Below are positions 1 to 6,787 of a stretch of 18,859 nucleotides of DNA, one piece after another. The notes beneath the pieces were generated by a model that had not been told where the DNA came from, ran no database searches, and saw nothing but the letters and a program-made list of their open reading frames with translations. This DNA comes from an uncultured Alphaproteobacteria bacterium. Its GTDB lineage: Bacteria > Pseudomonadota > Alphaproteobacteria > Rs-D84. Position numbers and translations under genes: made by a program. Numbering within the stretch: position 1 is the stretch's first letter; every line of letters starts with the position of its first letter. Location: NCBI GenBank assembly GCA_937900435.1, contig CALCEG010000153.1, positions 1 to 18,859 of the forward strand, in the 5' to 3' direction.

Positions 1-2
1 GG

Positions 3-266
3 GGCGATGTGATTATTGATAACCGCAGCGCCGGGGCATTGTTACAAAACAATTCACAAGTTAACGGCAATCTGTACCTGCAGAATATGCGCAAGTATGT
101 ATTGCCATGCAATATTCGCATCAATGGGAACTTGTTTCTGCGTGATGTGAATATGTTGCAGTTCTGTGGCGACTTTGTCATCACAGGCAACATATATGTC
201 AGCCCACGTTCTTCGTTTGCGCCAATTCCAAGAACAGCAAGACTGGGCGGATATGTGGTGCTGTAA
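3..266 (+). CDS. C-terminal fragment of a 20-residue-repeat beta-solenoid protein (5' end outside window)
   Basis: The frame is open from the window edge, so the true start lies upstream; the GTG at 9 is probably internal. The visible 87 or so residues contain units with a 20-residue period, each opening with a V/I-x-G-N-L/I-Y/F-L/V strand motif (VNGNLYL, INGNLFL, ITGNIYV). A regular hydrophobic strand every 20 residues suggests the last coils of a right-handed solenoid or LRR-like stack. The chain then ends in a short Pro/Arg-rich tail. No catalytic residues are visible, and localisation cannot be judged without the N-terminus. A strong terminator follows at 309-338, so this is the last gene of its transcript. 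The coding call is fairly secure; the function is unknown. Confidence 0.7.
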   Translation, partial: GDVIIDNRSAGALLQNNSQVNGNLYLQNMRKYVLPCNIRINGNLFLRDVNMLQFCGDFVITGNIYVSPRSSFAPIPRTARLGGYVVL

Positions 267-308
267 ACCATAAATTACAGAAAAGTATTCATATATATCT
301 CCCTTTGG

Positions 309-338
309 ATGCCACTGAAACATCGGTGGCATTTTTTA
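309..338 (+). terminator. Rho-independent terminator of the solenoid-protein gene
   Basis: A perfect 7-bp stem (ATGCCAC 309-315 with GTGGCAT 326-332) is followed by a run of six or so T residues. It lies 43 nt after the stop codon at 264-266. Confidence 0.85.
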
Positions 339-360
339 TGTTTACAAAAATTATTGGCTG

Positions 361-420
361 GTGGGGATTAAGGCAGAATACACACGACTGGATTACTGCG
401 CTTTGCAATAACAATGAAGC
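361..420. repeat. Degenerate intergenic repeat modules
   Basis: This stretch carries the phrase GTGGGGATTA (361-370). It is followed by a GGATTaCtGCG...GCAAT-type element around 391-410. Related phrases occur at 833-870, 893-900, 1032-1040 and 8737-8745, always outside genes. The copies are too decayed to set exact ends. The rest of 339-500 shows nothing recognisable. Confidence 0.45.
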
Positions 421-504
421 TTAAGTGATAGTTTTGTATCAAAAATAACAGGAATGTTTTTTAGAGGCTTACCCCATATTTTAAATGCCTTTTTAATTAA
501 ATTG

Positions 505-513
505 TGTTATAAT
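505..513 (+). promoter_or_regulatory. Extended -10 promoter of the small membrane protein gene
   Basis: TGT-TATAAT (505-513) is a perfect -10 hexamer with the upstream TGn. No convincing -35 hexamer lies 16-18 nt upstream, which is typical of extended -10 promoters. The expected start near 520 would leave a leader of about 24 nt containing a GGAGAG ribosome-binding site before the ATG at 544. Confidence 0.65.
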
Positions 514-543
514 ACGTTGTATGTATGAAAATGGAGAGAAAAA

Positions 544-777
544 ATGTTTGATAGATGGCTGAATGTTTTGTCTAAAAATTTGGGCTATACAATCGTTTTT
601 GTTGTTGCGGTTGTGTTCTTTGTGTATTTTTCTGATGGATTAATTCCAGGCTTGATTGCGGCTGTATCGGCTGTGTTGGCATATACCTGTGGATCAATGC
701 TGTACAGGGAATACAAAAACACTGTGCCTGCAAAGGTTGTCAAAGCAAAACCACAGACAAAACGTAAAAAGAAATAA
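544..777 (+). CDS. Small two-helix membrane protein with basic C-terminal tail
   Basis: A 77-residue protein of unknown function. Residues about 13-31 and 34-52 are hydrophobic and predicted to span the membrane as a hairpin. Residues 56-77 are strongly basic (K/R-rich, ending KRKKK) and should stay in the cytoplasm next to lipid head groups or nucleic acid. The ATG at 544 is preceded by GGAGAG at 533-538, a good ribosome-binding site. The gene is monocistronic, with an extended -10 promoter upstream and a perfect terminator immediately after the stop. This self-contained layout is the main argument that it is real. I do not recognise the family. Confidence 0.75.
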   Translation: MFDRWLNVLSKNLGYTIVFVVAVVFFVYFSDGLIPGLIAAVSAVLAYTCGSMLYREYKNTVPAKVVKAKPQTKRKKK

Positions 778-784
778 TAAAACA

Positions 785-816
785 CCCCAAGGTTGAATCC
801 TTGGGGATTTTTTTTA
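785..816 (+). terminator. Rho-independent terminator after the small membrane protein
   Basis: Perfect 8-bp stem CCCCAAGG (785-792) with CCTTGGGG (799-806), a 6-nt loop, and a T-run from 808 to 816. It begins 7 nt after the stop codon. Confidence 0.92.
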
Positions 817-1069
817 ATGAATACATCTGACCGGATTGCCACGTTGCGCGTTGCTTGCTAGCAATGACAAGAGTTTTTAAGTTCCAGGGTTTGTGGGGAT
901 TGATATGGATTATATTGTCCCTGCGGGGCACTTCATACCCGCCTGCGCGGGTATGACGAATGTGTGAGCGCGTGGGGACTGATGCGCGGGAACGACGAGT
1001 GTCTGAGCGTGTAGACCCTGATACGAGGTGAGTGGGGATTAAAAGAAAAGAACCACTGTGTAATAGATT
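817..1069. repeat. Intergenic repeat cluster: decayed repeat modules, GC-rich hairpin, tandem 39-bp repeat
   Basis: No gene is supported in this stretch. It contains a GGATTGC...GCAATGAC element at 833-868 and two GTGGGGATT phrases (893-900, 1032-1040). It also has a perfect 9-bp hairpin with a 4-nt loop (CATACCCGC 934-942, GCGGGTATG 947-955) that lacks a T-run. An imperfect direct repeat of 39 bp follows (956-994 and 995-1033), both units sharing ACGA.TGT.TGAGCG and CTGAT.CG. The composition is more GC-rich than the neighbouring genes. It looks like an accretion of non-autonomous intergenic repeats; mobility cannot be shown from one window. Confidence 0.6.
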
Positions 1070-1102
1070 AAACAAAACGCCCCGGCAAGGATGCCGAGAG
1101 CG
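1070..1102 (-). terminator. Rho-independent terminator of the Cys-rich envelope gene cluster
   Basis: Read on the minus strand, a GC-rich stem (1102-1092 with 1087-1078, one bulge and two G-U pairs) with a 4-nt loop is followed by TTTTGTTT. It lies 24 nt past the stop of the minus-strand gene ending at 1126. Confidence 0.75.
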
Positions 1103-1125
1103 TTCTTAATACGACCACTTGTTTT

Positions 1126-2169
1126 TTATTTTCTGTTCTGTATATAACCATTTTTACCAAAGTCAAACATTGCGTTAAGAGCTTTTTGTGTTTCTTCGGC
1201 CACCACAGGTAGGTTTGATGGATTGTTCATATTAAAAGAAGGTACAAATTTTTGATTATTCTGATTAATAATCTCGTTTGTTGGGTTACAATAACAACTG
1301 CTGTCTTGTTCATTAAAGTGATAGGCTTGATAACGTAAAAAACATTCATTCTTTTCACTGTATTGCTGACACTGTGCATCGCAAGCCCATTCATTTGATA
1401 CAATGCCTAAATTTGTTGTTTCGCAATCCGCAGACCATGGTTGTGTTTTTTGTTCTTCTTTTGCTGTAATATCTTTATTGGTTTCTGTGTGTTGTGTTTT
1501 TTCTGCAACAACGTCCACTTTAGCCTGTGTATTCTCTGCTTTTGATGTCGCTGATGCTTTGCTTTTCGGTGTCAGATTACAAGATTTTCCACCTGGGGAC
1601 CAAGAACCCTCTGTACCTTCATAGTCTTGAAGCCCCGTACAATTTTTTATACACCAACCATCTGGGACATTGTTTTTCAGAACATAGAACATACCGTCCA
1701 CACATGATGTGGGAATGCACTTATTTGATTTGACAGACCACTTTCCAGTTGCAGCCGACACAGATGCAAGTTCTGCGTCTGTACAAGCGCCACCATCTGT
1801 CCTTTCAGTTGGGTTTTCTTTGACTTTATCTTCTGGTACAACTATATTAGCTTGATTTTCGCCCTCCCCTTCAACAGTTTCTTCTTCAACCCTTTTCTCT
1901 GTTGCATCTTCGCCTTGTTGTTCTTGTTGTTGGGCAATGGCCGACATTGCGGCTGTTTCGGCAGCCAAGCGTGCTTCTTCTGCTGCTGCTTCTGCCTTTT
2001 TTTGCTCTATCTGAGTTTCTAAACTGCTTTGTGTATCTTGCAATTTACCTATTTTTACGTTTTGAGTTTTTATTTTTTTAGCCTGAGTTACACTCGCACC
2101 AACACCAATCGCACTGACCCCCAGGGTCGCAATTCCTGCAACCTTTAAATACCAGTAGCCTTTTGGCAT
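1126..2169 (-). CDS. Cys-rich coiled-coil envelope protein; probably the 3' part of a frameshifted gene
   Basis: A 347-residue reading frame. Residues 10-27 are a Gly/Ala-rich hydrophobic stretch (AGIATLGVSAIGVGASV). Residues about 31-85 are a Lys/Gln/Glu/Ala coiled coil, and 86-125 are acidic and low complexity. Two Cys-rich modules follow with six cysteines each: 129, 151, 156, 173, 177, 197 and 249, 263, 267, 276, 292, 294. A Lys/Thr/Ala-rich linker separates them. Twelve cysteines in two even sets suggest disulfide-bonded periplasmic or surface domains. The frame overlaps the preceding ORF by 25 nt in the -1 frame and has no clear ribosome-binding site before the ATG at 2169. Its N-terminus matches the second half of the neighbour at 2296-2637 (KGYWYLKVAG versus KGWKAATIAG). 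If translated alone, the hydrophobic segment could act as an uncleaved signal anchor. Function unknown. Confidence 0.7.
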   Translation of the reverse strand: MPKGYWYLKVAGIATLGVSAIGVGASVTQAKKIKTQNVKIGKLQDTQSSLETQIEQKKAEAAAEEARLAAETAAMSAIAQQQEQQGEDATEKRVEEETVEGEGENQANIVVPEDKVKENPTERTDGGACTDAELASVSAATGKWSVKSNKCIPTSCVDGMFYVLKNNVPDGWCIKNCTGLQDYEGTEGSWSPGGKSCNLTPKSKASATSKAENTQAKVDVVAEKTQHTETNKDITAKEEQKTQPWSADCETTNLGIVSNEWACDAQCQQYSEKNECFLRYQAYHFNEQDSSCYCNPTNEIINQNNQKFVPSFNMNNPSNLPVVAEETQKALNAMFDFGKNGYIQNRK

Positions 2170-2294
2170 TTTTCAAGACTGTTAATCAAATCCATTTTCT
2201 GTTTAGTCAAAGTGGCAATTTTATTATCCAGAGAATCCGCAAATGCAATAGCTGGACACAATGCACATAAAGAAAAAATCAATCCGTATTTCAT
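2145..2294 (-). CDS. Signal-peptide-bearing 49-residue ORF; probably the 5' part of the frameshifted Cys-rich gene
   Basis: The start at 2294 is chosen because GGGGGAA lies just upstream, and the first ORF's TAG stop is only 1 nt away, so the two are translationally coupled. The product begins with a signal peptide (MKYGLIFSLCALCPAIAFA), then a short coil ending in LEKCQK, and stops after ATGI. The neighbour at 2296-2637 has the same order: signal peptide, coil ending LKKCEK, then KKGWKAATIAG. Here the matching KGYWYLKVAG is found in the -1 frame, as the start of the 1126-2169 ORF. The simplest reading is one ancestral gene, signal peptide to Cys-rich domains, broken by a small indel near 2160-2172. 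A sequencing error or a tolerated or recoded frameshift is possible. Confidence 0.65.
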   Translation of the reverse strand: MKYGLIFSLCALCPAIAFADSLDNKIATLTKQKMDLINSLEKCQKATGI

Positions 2295-2295
2295 A

Positions 2296-2637
2296 CTATT
2301 CCCCCAATTCAGCTCTCTTATTCGAAATATCTTTATGCAAATCACTAATTTCTGCTTTGTTCTGTTTTATCTTGGACGCCTGGACACCAGCCGCAACACC
2401 AGTTGCCACAACACCAATCGCGCCTGCGATAGTTGCCGCTTTCCAACCTTTTTTGGATTTTTCACACTTTTTCAGTTCGTCTTCTAAAATCGCAATATCG
2501 TTTTCCAGTGTAGATATCGTTTGCAGTTTTGTATTGTAATCTGTTATGTCTGTATCGTTACCAAGCCCAGCACCAAACGCATTGGTGCAAACACAGCAAC
2601 TGACGACAAATGTTATAAAAATGGATTTGATGCGCAT
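2296..2637 (-). CDS. Secreted coiled-coil protein with glycine-zipper-like hydrophobic segment
   Basis: A 113-residue protein. Residues 1 to about 23 form a signal peptide (basic start, hydrophobic core, AFGA cleavage region). Residues about 37-62 form a coil with a single Cys. Residues 65-86 are Gly/Ala/Val-rich (ATIAGAIGVVATGVAAGV), like a glycine-zipper membrane segment, and residues 88-113 form a second coil. The ATG at 2637 follows a very strong AAGGAAGGAA ribosome-binding site and an extended -10 promoter. The stop is 1 nt before the next ORF's ATG, so translation is coupled. The architecture equals that of the next two ORFs joined, minus the Cys-rich C-terminus, so they look like a tandem duplication. 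The role is probably envelope structural; the family is not recognised. Confidence 0.8.
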   Translation of the reverse strand: MRIKSIFITFVVSCCVCTNAFGAGLGNDTDITDYNTKLQTISTLENDIAILEDELKKCEKSKKGWKAATIAGAIGVVATGVAAGVQASKIKQNKAEISDLHKDISNKRAELGE

Positions 2638-2665
2638 TATTTCCTTCCTTGTTCGTTATAAGAAT

Positions 2666-2674
2666 ATTGTATCA
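2666..2674 (-). promoter_or_regulatory. Extended -10 promoter of the envelope coiled-coil cluster
   Basis: On the minus strand the sequence reads TGA-TACAAT (2674-2666), about 29 nt upstream of the ATG at 2637 and after the fabI terminator. No good -35 is visible. Confidence 0.6.
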
Positions 2675-2695
2675 TATTTTTATAAAAAATTAAAT

Positions 2696-2722
2696 AAAAA
2701 CCGCCGATTGGCGGTTTTTTTT
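2696..2722 (-). terminator. Terminator of fabI
   Basis: Perfect 5-bp GC stem CCGCC (2701-2705) with GGCGG (2710-2714). On the minus strand it is followed by TTTTTATTT (2700-2692) and preceded by eight A residues, so it could work in both directions. It lies a few nt after the fabI stop. Confidence 0.85.
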
Positions 2723-2728
2723 AGGGAA

Positions 2729-3535
2729 TTAATCCAAATTCTGCAACAAAATATCTTTTAGTTCATTTGGCAACATTCCTGTTGTCGAATAACCACAGTC
2801 AACATGATGAACTTCGCCTGTTACACCACTGGACAAATCACTGAACAAATACAATGCAGCACCAGAAACATCGTCCAACGTCATATTACGACGTAATGGG
2901 GTTGTATCCGCATTCAAGCGCAACATTGCCTTGAACCCACCAACGCCACTGGACGCCAAGGTCATAATTGGCCCAGCACTAATTGCGTTAACACGAATAC
3001 CATCGCGACCAAAATCAGACGCCAGATAGCGAACACTGCTGTCCAGCGCGGACTTTGCGACACCCATAACATTATAATTTGGAACAGACTTTTCGCCGCC
3101 ATAGTACGTCAATGTTATAATACTGCCACCGTCCGACATTAACGCAGATGCGCGGCGCGCAATATCAACCAACGAATATACTGATATGTCCATTGTGTTC
3201 TTGAAATTTTCGCGCGTTGTATCGGCATAGCGACCCATCAATTCATTTTTGTCAGAAAATGCAATCGCGTGCAGAACACCGTCCAGATGTCCCCATTTTT
3301 CTTTGATGTTATTAAACAAATCATCCATCTGGGCATCGTTTTGAACATTACATTCTTGGACAAATTCAGCACCAATCGATTCAGCCAATGGACGCACACG
3401 CTTTTCCAACGCAGGCATCGCATAAGGCATCGCAATCTGTGCCCCAGCCGCCGCTGCACGCTTGGCAATCGCCCACGCCATAGACCAGTCATTCGCAACA
3501 CCTGTGATTAAAATCTTTTTTCCTGATAATAACAT
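2729..3535 (-). CDS. fabI: Enoyl-[acyl-carrier-protein] reductase (NADH), FabI type
   Basis: This enzyme reduces trans-2-enoyl-ACP to acyl-ACP in the last step of each cytosolic fatty-acid elongation cycle. It is 268 residues long, the usual size for FabI. Features are a Rossmann start with the FabI-type LITGVANDWSMAWAIAK stretch (9-25), the SDR core, and the signature Tyr144...Tyr154-x6-Lys161. That signature appears as TYYGGEKSVPNYNVMGVAK, matching the Y146/Y156/K163 arrangement of E. coli FabI. The ATG at 3535 follows AAGGAAG. An own promoter lies at 3573-3601, although kefB-like, rsmA, recR and the carboxypeptidase precede it on the same strand. The identification is secure. Whether another enoyl reductase exists in the genome cannot be seen here. 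Confidence 0.96.
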   Translation of the reverse strand: MLLSGKKILITGVANDWSMAWAIAKRAAAAGAQIAMPYAMPALEKRVRPLAESIGAEFVQECNVQNDAQMDDLFNNIKEKWGHLDGVLHAIAFSDKNELMGRYADTTRENFKNTMDISVYSLVDIARRASALMSDGGSIITLTYYGGEKSVPNYNVMGVAKSALDSSVRYLASDFGRDGIRVNAISAGPIMTLASSGVGGFKAMLRLNADTTPLRRNMTLDDVSGAALYLFSDLSSGVTGEVHHVDCGYSTTGMLPNELKDILLQNLD

Positions 3536-3572
3536 AAAATCTTCCTTTTATTTATTCTATTGGACAGTTATT

Positions 3573-3601
3573 AACATAGCACCAAAAAATCCAGCGCGCA
3601 A
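3573..3601 (-). promoter_or_regulatory. Promoter of fabI
   Basis: On the minus strand, TTGCGC (3601-3596), a 17-nt spacer, and TATGTT (3578-3573) with a TGC extension directly upstream of the hexamer. It lies 38 nt before the fabI ATG. Confidence 0.55.
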
Positions 3602-3611
3602 TAATAAACCA

Positions 3612-5321
3612 CTAGTCATATTTATCAGATATTACCGTTGATAATGTTTCATAGTTGTTTGTTCGCATATCATCCATCAAGGTCTTGATTGACGCGTCCG
3701 AAATGTTTAATTGCTTTAAAACCGCAGACCCCAACATAAAAGAGGACTCAATCGTTTCGGGCAACGAGAATTCAATACCTTCGCGCAACAACATCTGGGA
3801 ATCCGCCAGATTGCGTGCGCGCGCAAATATTTTCATACGTTTTGCAATGGATTTTACTGTTAATATTGTTTTGCGTGCGGTGGTTGCGTTATCCAACGCA
3901 ATAACAACAGCGCGCGTGTGTCGCTTGCTTAAACCAAAATCAATCAAAACATCCCTGTCGGTGGTGTTGCCGTAAACAACATTGAAACCCTGGGCGCGCC
4001 CCATCATAACCGCACTGACATCTAAATCAATCGCAACGTACGGGACTTTCTTGGAATCAAGCATTTGACAGACAATTTGACCAACGCGCCCAAAGCCACA
4101 CACGACAACAACAGGCTTTGTTTTGTCGCCCGATGTGTTGTACGCGCGAACATTGCGCTGTGAAAATAGTTTTCCACGCCTTTGCAAATAATCGTGCAAC
4201 AACAATAATAACGGTGTTATCATCATCGATAATATTATTATAGCGGTTAAAATTTCTTCGTGGGCAGACGGAATAAATGTTATGTTGTTTGTCTTCATCG
4301 TTTGTAACATCAATAATGCAAATTCACCGCCCTGGGCCAATAACAAGGCAATCATTATCGCATCTGGGGCAGACACACCACGAACACGCGCAACTATATA
4401 CATCGCAAAAAACTTTAACGACATAACCGCAACCAACCCAAGCAAAACGACGTACCAATAATGCCCCAGCAACGGCAAATCTAATCCCATACCCAACGCA
4501 ATAAAGAAGAACGCCATAAACAATGTGTAATATGGTGATATCTCGGACGAAATTTGATGTCTGTAAATCGTTTCAGACATTAACATACCAGCCAAAAATG
4601 CGCCAAGTCCAGATGGCAACCCCATCAAATCCATCAATATCGCCCAGATAATTACATTTAATACAATGGCCAGCAAAAATGCCTCTTTGGATTTTAGTTT
4701 CGCAACACAACGTAAAATCGGGGTCATTATAAAGCGACCGATGATTATTACCGATAAAATTAATGCAACAGATATAACAGAAATATCAATTATATTTGCA
4801 CCTAAATTAAATGTTCGACCCGCGAATATTGGCAACATCGCCAACAATGGTATCGACAGTAAATCTTGGAACAACAGTATCGAAAAAGCCTGATAGCCCA
4901 TTGTCGTATTTAACTGATTCCTGTCCGTCAGCAGTTGAATATCTGTGCTGCTGCTGGACATAGCCAACAACATCGCAACCATCGCACACCCCAATACAGA
5001 CCACTGCGTTACGCCAAACAATATCGGAAATAACATAATAACAACCATCATAACCTGGGCAGCACCAAAACCAAAAATACTGTGCCGCATACGCCATAAA
5101 CGCTTGATATTAATTTCCAAACCGATGTTAAACCACAAAAATAAAATGCCAAGTTCGCCCAGAAAAGCCCACGTTTCATTTAACTGAAAAAAGTCAAATA
5201 CATACACCCCAGATAATACACCAGTTAATAAAAAAGCAACCAGCACACCTATCTTGGCCATACGCAAAAAATAAACAAGCACGAATAAAACAGCAAAAAA
5301 TGCTAAGATTGACAAGGACAT
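3612..5321 (-). CDS. Monovalent cation:proton antiporter, KefB/KefC-like (CPA2) with RCK/TrkA-N domain
   Basis: An inner-membrane K+(Na+)/H+ antiporter, probably for pH or electrophile stress and potassium efflux. The protein has 569 residues. Residues 1 to about 378 form roughly a dozen hydrophobic segments with family landmarks: SSSSTDIQLL (122-131), LLFQDLLSIPLL (149-160), and AQGGEFALL (329-337). Residues 402-520 are a TrkA-N/RCK nucleotide-binding domain with the Rossmann motif CGFGRVGQ (408-415) and an acidic residue after the second strand (AIDLD). A short C-terminal tail follows. The gene starts 30 nt after rsmA and is likely co-transcribed with it. No KefF/KefG-type ancillary quinone reductase is nearby, so kefB versus kefC versus ybaL-type cannot be assigned. 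Confidence 0.9.
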   Translation of the reverse strand: MSLSILAFFAVLFVLVYFLRMAKIGVLVAFLLTGVLSGVYVFDFFQLNETWAFLGELGILFLWFNIGLEINIKRLWRMRHSIFGFGAAQVMMVVIMLFPILFGVTQWSVLGCAMVAMLLAMSSSSTDIQLLTDRNQLNTTMGYQAFSILLFQDLLSIPLLAMLPIFAGRTFNLGANIIDISVISVALILSVIIIGRFIMTPILRCVAKLKSKEAFLLAIVLNVIIWAILMDLMGLPSGLGAFLAGMLMSETIYRHQISSEISPYYTLFMAFFFIALGMGLDLPLLGHYWYVVLLGLVAVMSLKFFAMYIVARVRGVSAPDAIMIALLLAQGGEFALLMLQTMKTNNITFIPSAHEEILTAIIILSMMITPLLLLLHDYLQRRGKLFSQRNVRAYNTSGDKTKPVVVVCGFGRVGQIVCQMLDSKKVPYVAIDLDVSAVMMGRAQGFNVVYGNTTDRDVLIDFGLSKRHTRAVVIALDNATTARKTILTVKSIAKRMKIFARARNLADSQMLLREGIEFSLPETIESSFMLGSAVLKQLNISDASIKTLMDDMRTNNYETLSTVISDKYD

Positions 5322-5351
5322 TTTCTCTCTCTATGTTCTGTATATGTAAAA

Positions 5352-6176
5352 CTATAGCAGATTTTTAGCAAGTAATGCAAATGTTTCTGGCGATAAATTT
5401 TCGGCGCGTTCTGTTCCTGTTAAACCATATTGCGACCAATCAACGTTTGGAATAATAGCGCGTATCATTTTGCGGCGATGATTAAACAGACGAGCGGTTA
5501 TCTGCTCTATCCCATTAAGGTTTGAAATCTGTTTGATTTTTTCGGGATTTGGGATTATTTGAATAACAGAACTTTGAACCTTGGGCTGGGGGTAAAACGC
5601 AGTACTGGGGACATCAAATAAAATTTTGGCATCCGCAATCAACGACGTTAACACAGACAGGCGACCATAAGCCTTGTCCGATGGTGTGGCAACAATACGT
5701 TGTGCCACTTCGCGTTGAAACATTAATGTCAAGGAACGTATCGGTTCGCCAGACGCAATTTTCTGCAGCCAGGCAATCAATAGTTCAGTGCCAACATTAT
5801 ACGGTAAATTTGCGCATATCGCATATTCTGTCAGCCCCAGCGCAGAAAAATTTACGCGTAACGCATCATCGTATATCACAGACAACCGACCATCAGATGC
5901 CGCAATTACATCATTCAAAATTGGTTCTGTGGTTTTGTCTTTTTCGATGGCGATAACGCGTGGCGCACCAGCCATTAATAATGCGCGCGTTAAACCAGCA
6001 GGCCCAGGTCCAACTTCCAAAACAGGAATCTTTTCAATACCAGGAACACTGCGCGCAATGCGACCCGTTAAATTTAAATCAAATAAAAAGTTCTGACCAA
6101 ATTGCTTTTTAGGTTCCAGCCCATACATTCGCATCATCGCAGACACTGGCGCTAATGAAAAAATATCGTTTGTCAT
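5352..6176 (-). CDS. rsmA: 16S rRNA (adenine1518-N6/adenine1519-N6)-dimethyltransferase
   Basis: RsmA (KsgA) uses S-adenosylmethionine to dimethylate two adjacent adenines in the 3' terminal hairpin of 16S rRNA, a late step of 30S assembly. The 274 residues contain the hallmark KKQFGQNFL (23-31), SAM motif I EVGPGPAGLT (54-63), the acidic IAIEKD (75-80), and motif IV NLPYNVGT (123-130). The family's helical C-terminal domain follows, containing FNHRRKMIR. The start ATG overlaps the recR stop (ATGA at 6176-6173), so translation is coupled. A full-length, intact family member. Confidence 0.97.
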   Translation of the reverse strand: MTNDIFSLAPVSAMMRMYGLEPKKQFGQNFLFDLNLTGRIARSVPGIEKIPVLEVGPGPAGLTRALLMAGAPRVIAIEKDKTTEPILNDVIAASDGRLSVIYDDALRVNFSALGLTEYAICANLPYNVGTELLIAWLQKIASGEPIRSLTLMFQREVAQRIVATPSDKAYGRLSVLTSLIADAKILFDVPSTAFYPQPKVQSSVIQIIPNPEKIKQISNLNGIEQITARLFNHRRKMIRAIIPNVDWSQYGLTGTERAENLSPETFALLAKNLL

Positions 6177-6772
6177 AGTGCCTTGCGCCCCCCAAACGCC
6201 AATGTCAATGTGCCGTCATCCAGATAATCTAAATCGCCACCCAATGGAACACCAGATGCCAATTCCGTAAAACGCACACCGTCAACATCGCCAATCACAG
6301 ACATTATATAGTGCTGGGTCGTTTTTCCTTCGACAGTATTGGGTAATGCGAAAATAATTTCTGAAATTTGTTCGTCTTGAATTCGTTGCGGAATTTGCGA
6401 AATATTTAAATCTTGGGGTAAAACGCCAGATGCACCAGACAACAGACCGCCAATAATATGATAGCGACCCTGGAAAACAGATGACTTTTCCAAAACCCAA
6501 ACATCTGATAAATCACGAACAATACACAACTGACCATTTGCGCGATTGGTATCACGACAAAATTCACAACACTGATATTGCCGGTCTGTTAAAACACCAC
6601 AACGTGGACAAGGCGCAATGTTTTCAGTTGCATCAATTATCGCAGATGCCAATGCCGCACCACGACCTGTTTTGTCTTGCAACAATGACAAGGCAATACG
6701 CTGCCCCCCACGCGAACCAACACGCGGTAATCTTGCAAACAATTTTATTAACTTTTCTATCTTTGGATTCAT
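6173..6772 (-). CDS. recR: Recombination mediator protein RecR
   Basis: RecR acts with RecF and RecO to load RecA onto SSB-coated single-stranded DNA at gaps. The 199 residues show the N-terminal helix-hairpin-helix region (LPRVGSRGGQRIALSLL, 15-31) and a zinc finger with Cys55, Cys58, Cys69 and Cys72. A Toprim domain begins at LCIVRDLSDV (82-91). A Walker-B-like LPNTVEG motif and the conserved C-terminal end GGRKAL are also present. The usual chromosomal partner dnaX is not next to it here. Instead, recR lies 15 nt after the carboxypeptidase gene and overlaps rsmA by 4 nt. No strong ribosome-binding site precedes the ATG. Confidence 0.96.
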   Translation of the reverse strand: MNPKIEKLIKLFARLPRVGSRGGQRIALSLLQDKTGRGAALASAIIDATENIAPCPRCGVLTDRQYQCCEFCRDTNRANGQLCIVRDLSDVWVLEKSSVFQGRYHIIGGLLSGASGVLPQDLNISQIPQRIQDEQISEIIFALPNTVEGKTTQHYIMSVIGDVDGVRFTELASGVPLGGDLDYLDDGTLTLAFGGRKAL

Positions 6773-6787
6773 GGCAGATATAAAATA

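Noticed and set aside
934..955. Perfect GC hairpin as a terminator
   Set aside because: No T-run follows on either strand and no gene ends close by; it fits the intergenic repeat cluster better.
956..1033. CRISPR-like direct repeats
   Set aside because: There are only two imperfect units with no unique spacers between them and no cas genes in the window.
740..1075. 111-residue minus-strand ORF in the intergenic repeat cluster
   Set aside because: It runs through a strong terminator, the hairpin and the tandem repeat, and has no ribosome-binding site or recognisable domain.
2155..2175. Programmed -1 ribosomal frameshift site
   Set aside because: The nearest runs (GAAAAATG, CCAAAAG) do not form an in-frame X-XXY-YYZ heptamer, and no downstream stimulatory structure is obvious; an indel is the simpler explanation.
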